Source: an uncultured Pelagibacteraceae bacterium (GTDB lineage: Bacteria > Pseudomonadota > Alphaproteobacteria > Pelagibacterales > Pelagibacteraceae). From it: a DNA stretch of 54,862 nt. The stretch spans positions 1 through 54,862 of the forward strand of contig CACHWN010000007.1 of NCBI GenBank assembly GCA_902583585.1, written 5' to 3'. Made by a program: the position numbers and the translations under genes. The notes under the pieces were generated by a model. The model searched no databases. It was not told where the DNA came from and saw nothing but the letters and a program-made list of their open reading frames with translations. Shown here piece after piece: positions 52,392 through 54,862 of this stretch; the stretch's first letter is position 1; each line of letters begins with the position of its first letter.

Positions 52392-53403
52392 AAATCCTGT
52401 TATTTTCCCACAACTTTTTAATATCAATGAAAGGAGAAAGTCCAAAAACCGAGTTAATGTTTGTACAATGTATAGCCAATGAAGGAATTGGCGATAAACA
52501 TGGATGAGACTTGTAGATATTATGAAGTGGTTTTTCCCAAGGATCTTCCCAAACTTTACCCATTTTTTCTAAATCTTTAAAATACTTATCAATTAATTTT
52601 TTATTAAGCATAAACGTCACAAGACTCTCGGATACTAGTCTCCAATGATTTTTTTCTCCAAGATAAACTTTTGTTTGCTCATCTTTTGAGTACAAATAAG
52701 GATAATCCGAGGGTAAAAGAATAATTTCTTTATTAAATATAGAGTAAAACTTTTCGTAACTGAAAATCATTTCTGTTATTGAATTTAAGGTGTGTAAGTA
52801 ATCATCCTCAACAAAGTATAATAAATCTGCCTCTTCATTTTTCGCAATCAATAAAGAATTGTAAAAATTTGCCATATTCGCAAACTTTGCTTTAGAGTAT
52901 CCATCTTCAATCTTATTTTTAAAATTATCTAAATCAATAGAGGCGAGTTTATTACTAGCTCTTGAAATTTTTAAGATTTCGCCAATTTTATCCAAATCTG
53001 CTTGTGTAGAATTAGTATCAGAAACAATTAGTTCAAAATTTATATTATTAAAATTTTCGATAGCTTTATTTAAAGATTTAACTAAGGACTTCAATGATCT
53101 AAAAGTATATTCATTTTTTTCACAATCAAAAATTCTTCTTTTATTTTGATCCATTATTAACTCAGAGGTACAAGTACGCACTATAATTTTTAGTGACTTT
53201 ATTTTTTTTTTTATTTTAATCTGACCCAGCGGAACAGTAATTGATCTCTTTCCTTGTTCGCTAAGCGTTTCGTTTAGGTCCTTTCCAATTGTTGGTGAGC
53301 TAAAGCTAGACTGATCAATTATTTCAAAACCAAGTATTCTGCAAATTTTGATAAATATTTTTTTTAAAAAATTGCTTTTTTTTGTGTTTTTTATTTTTTT
53401 CAT
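52390..53403 (-). CDS. Glycosyltransferase-like protein
   Basis: A 337-residue protein from the ATG at 53403; an in-frame TTG at 53412 adds three residues. The N-terminus is very basic (MKKIKNTKKSNFLKKIF). After about residue 75 an alpha/beta region begins (LKIIVRTCTSEL), with FELIVSDTNS and LLYFVEDDYLHT carrying an EDD motif like the DxD metal site of GT-A enzymes. ENPLHN- and LSPIPSLAIHCTN-like segments follow. A role in surface glycan or lipopolysaccharide assembly is likely but not proven. Confidence 0.6.
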   Translation of the reverse strand: MKKIKNTKKSNFLKKIFIKICRILGFEIIDQSSFSSPTIGKDLNETLSEQGKRSITVPLGQIKIKKKIKSLKIIVRTCTSELIMDQNKRRIFDCEKNEYTFRSLKSLVKSLNKAIENFNNINFELIVSDTNSTQADLDKIGEILKISRASNKLASIDLDNFKNKIEDGYSKAKFANMANFYNSLLIAKNEEADLLYFVEDDYLHTLNSITEMIFSYEKFYSIFNKEIILLPSDYPYLYSKDEQTKVYLGEKNHWRLVSESLVTFMLNKKLIDKYFKDLEKMGKVWEDPWEKPLHNIYKSHPCLSPIPSLAIHCTNINSVFGLSPFIDIKKLWENNRI

Positions 53404-53441
53404 TATGGTCAATTTTATATAATAGTTTATATTCTACTTCT

Positions 53442-53840
53442 ATGAACATAAAATCATCTCAAAAACTAGTAGAAGAAGCTAACAAATCGATAGAAACACT
53501 TCATCCTACAGAGGTAAAGAACTTAGTGGAAAAAGATGAGATTACTTTAATAGACGTAAGGGATATTAGAGAACTTTGGAGAGATGGCACAATAGAAAAT
53601 TCAAAACACATTCCAAGAGGGATGCTAGAATTCTGGCTAGATCCTAGTAGTACTTACTACCAAGAAAACAAGATTAAAGAGTCAAAAAAAATGGTTTTTT
53701 TCTGCGCGATGGGTTTTAGATCCGCGCTTGCAACAAAAACTTTAGTTGATATGGGTTTTGAAAACGTAGCTAATGCTGATGGTGGTTTTACTGCTTTAAA
53801 AAAAGCAGGTTTGAAAGTAGTTCAAAAAGAAAAAAAATAA
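53442..53840 (+). CDS. Rhodanese-like sulfurtransferase
   Basis: A 132-residue single-domain rhodanese from the ATG at 53442. An upstream frame from 53382 would add 20 residues unlike the family. ITLIDVRDIRELWRDGTI is the first CH2-type motif, and FFCAMGFRSALATKTL carries the active-site Cys (C88) with the AMGFRSA loop. It transfers sulfane sulfur to thiophilic acceptors. The divergent glycosyltransferase-like gene starts 38 bases away. Confidence 0.9.
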   Translation: MNIKSSQKLVEEANKSIETLHPTEVKNLVEKDEITLIDVRDIRELWRDGTIENSKHIPRGMLEFWLDPSSTYYQENKIKESKKMVFFCAMGFRSALATKTLVDMGFENVANADGGFTALKKAGLKVVQKEKK

Positions 53841-53841
53841 T

Positions 53842-54429
53842 TTATTTATTCGCCTCTTTTAAAACGAATTCAATTCTATCCTGACCCCAAAATAATTTAT
53901 TATTTGAGATAAAAGTTGGCGCACCGAATATACCTTTTTCATAAGCTTCACTTGTTTTAATTTTTAAAGAGTCTTTTATTGATGAAGAAGTTGCTCTTAA
54001 GGCAAAAGTTTTTGGATTTACATTCAAGTTTTTTAATACTTTTTGGACTATGTTGTCGTCATTCATATTTAGACCATCTTGCCATATAGCATCAAATATG
54101 TTGTCAATGTAATAACTTTTAAAGTTATCTTCTTCTGCAACAAAAACTCCACGCATTAAATTTAAAGTTCTGATTGGAAAATAAGAATTAAACTTAAATT
54201 TAACATTATTTTTTTCAGCAATTAATTTACAATCTCTAATCATATGTTTTGCTTTTGCTGGTATAAAAGCTGGTGCCTTTATCCCATGTAGGTTATGTAA
54301 ACCACCTAACAAAATTGGCTTGTACCTCACTTTTATGGATGCCTTATGCTCAATTTTTCTTATTTCTTTATGCGCAAGAAAAGAATAAGGACTTATAAAG
54401 TCAAAATAAAAATCAAAAGGCTTAATCAT
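53842..54429 (-). CDS. 2-hydroxychromene-2-carboxylate isomerase-like (DsbA-family) protein
   Basis: A 195-residue protein from the ATG at 54429; a TTG at 54450 gives seven more residues. FYFDFISPYSFLAHKEI at the start has the FDFxSPYS motif of the HCCA isomerase family with the catalytic Ser, KYKPILLGGL follows, and GIFGAPTFISNNKLFWGQDRIEFV is the family C-terminal. The fold is thioredoxin-like, glutathione-dependent. In marine bacteria it may serve a wider isomerase or transferase role. It overlaps the ABA4-family gene by 8 bases. Confidence 0.86.
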   Translation of the reverse strand: MIKPFDFYFDFISPYSFLAHKEIRKIEHKASIKVRYKPILLGGLHNLHGIKAPAFIPAKAKHMIRDCKLIAEKNNVKFKFNSYFPIRTLNLMRGVFVAEEDNFKSYYIDNIFDAIWQDGLNMNDDNIVQKVLKNLNVNPKTFALRATSSSIKDSLKIKTSEAYEKGIFGAPTFISNNKLFWGQDRIEFVLKEANK

Positions 54430-54862
54430 TAAAACTGATTTTTTTTGCAAAGAAAATTCTTAAAAACCAATAAATTACTAATCCAACCGGTCCCGAAAAA
54501 TAAGTTAATAAAAGTGATGGTATGGTAATAATTTTAGGAACTAGATATTTTCTAGAATCCCTTACAATCCAAGCTCCTGCGAACAAACTTATTGAAAGAA
54601 AATGCAACCAAAAAATTAATAATAATATCTCATTAGCAAACATTGAGTATAAGCCATCTAATCCACTATATAACTCAAAACCGTCGAAAATATTTGTTTC
54701 TATATAAAGCCCGTAAGATAAATAAATATAGGCAATAGCTAAAAGCAATGGCGCTACAACAGATTGTGTAAAAAAGTTTGTAAACCCATTATTTGGAGCG
54801 AAAATTAATAATAACCAAAATGGTATTACACCCCAATTGGCGGTTAAATAAATATTTTCTGG
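54422..54862 (-). CDS. ABA4-like family membrane protein, 5' truncated by the window edge
   Basis: The minus-strand frame is open to the last base, so the gene continues beyond the window; the TTG at 54748 is internal. The visible residues include LTANWGVIPFWLLLIFAP upstream of that codon, LDGLYSMFANEILLLIFWLHFLSISLFAGAWIVRDSRKYLVPK, and FSGPVGLVIYWFLRIFF, with four hydrophobic segments. WxHFLxxDLFxGxWI- and GPVGLxxY-type motifs match the ABA4 (DUF4281) family, associated with carotenoid chemistry in plants. It overlaps the next gene by 8 bases. Confidence 0.75.
   Translation of the reverse strand, partial: PENIYLTANWGVIPFWLLLIFAPNNGFTNFFTQSVVAPLLLAIAYIYLSYGLYIETNIFDGFELYSGLDGLYSMFANEILLLIFWLHFLSISLFAGAWIVRDSRKYLVPKIITIPSLLLTYFSGPVGLVIYWFLRIFFAKKISFND

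Noticed and set aside
1-54862. tRNA, rRNA, CRISPR arrays, transposases, integrases, phage genes
   Set aside because: None of the expected sequence signatures, repeats or proteins were found in reading both strands; the window looks like a stable chromosomal region.

Overview
The window is very AT-rich and extremely compact. Neighbouring genes usually overlap by 1-14 bases or are a few bases apart, and no gene-free stretch exceeds about 250 bases. There are no rRNA, tRNA, phage, IS or CRISPR features. The gene content (tandem glycine riboswitch in front of gcvTHP, many ABC/TTT/DMT/LysE transporters, paired ammonium transporters, almost no regulators) fits a streamlined marine alphaproteobacterium of the SAR11 clade (Candidatus Pelagibacter type). 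That assignment is inference from gene content and composition.

Layout. (1) 1-2.6 kb: end of a ribokinase, an exported alpha/beta hydrolase, and a minus-strand redox group (TIGR03643 protein, glutaredoxin, exported MsrB). (2) 2.6-13.2 kb: transport. A LysE exporter is followed by a complete branched-chain amino-acid-type ABC importer with a terminator between the binding-protein gene and the rest, then the exporter pair azlCD, a CsiD/GlaH glutarate hydroxylase, and a tctCBA tripartite tricarboxylate transporter. (3) 13.1-17.9 kb: DoxX, AbrB-type permease, ProC, DUF4396, cytochrome b561, a DUF411 metal protein, a cytochrome c' and a LysE exporter. (4) 17.9-26.7 kb: aconitase and PrpD/MmgE, a renalase-like flavoprotein, TerC, MATE, EamA and FkbM. 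(5) 26.7-31.3 kb: tandem glycine riboswitch and gcvT-gcvH-gcvP. (6) 31.3-42.6 kb: an island rich in photo-oxidative stress functions: FAD oxidoreductase, DUF1365, cyclopropane-fatty-acid-synthase-like enzyme, DUF3833 lipoprotein, SodB, SDR, TspO, inositol-phosphatase-family enzyme, YIP1, MsrA, an antenna-less photolyase-like protein, and a DUF2256/DCC/photolyase operon. (7) 42.6-49.5 kb: SDR, TPR, DUF2237, 2OG oxygenase, HisI, FolE, AcuI-like reductase, LysR, RseP and HU. (8) 49.6-54.9 kb: two tandem amt genes, a glycosyltransferase-like protein, a rhodanese, an HCCA-isomerase-like protein and a truncated ABA4-family membrane protein.

The genes scavenge amino acids, carboxylic acids and ammonium from dilute seawater, burn glycine and possibly glutarate and methylcitrate, and repair light- and oxygen-driven damage. 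Regulation appears largely RNA-based: the glycine riboswitch, the terminator inside the liv operon, and a terminator-like hairpin that contains the ribosome-binding site and start codon of tctB. Two small genes were found by direct reading: a 41-residue DUF2256 protein and a 54-residue double-CxxC protein.
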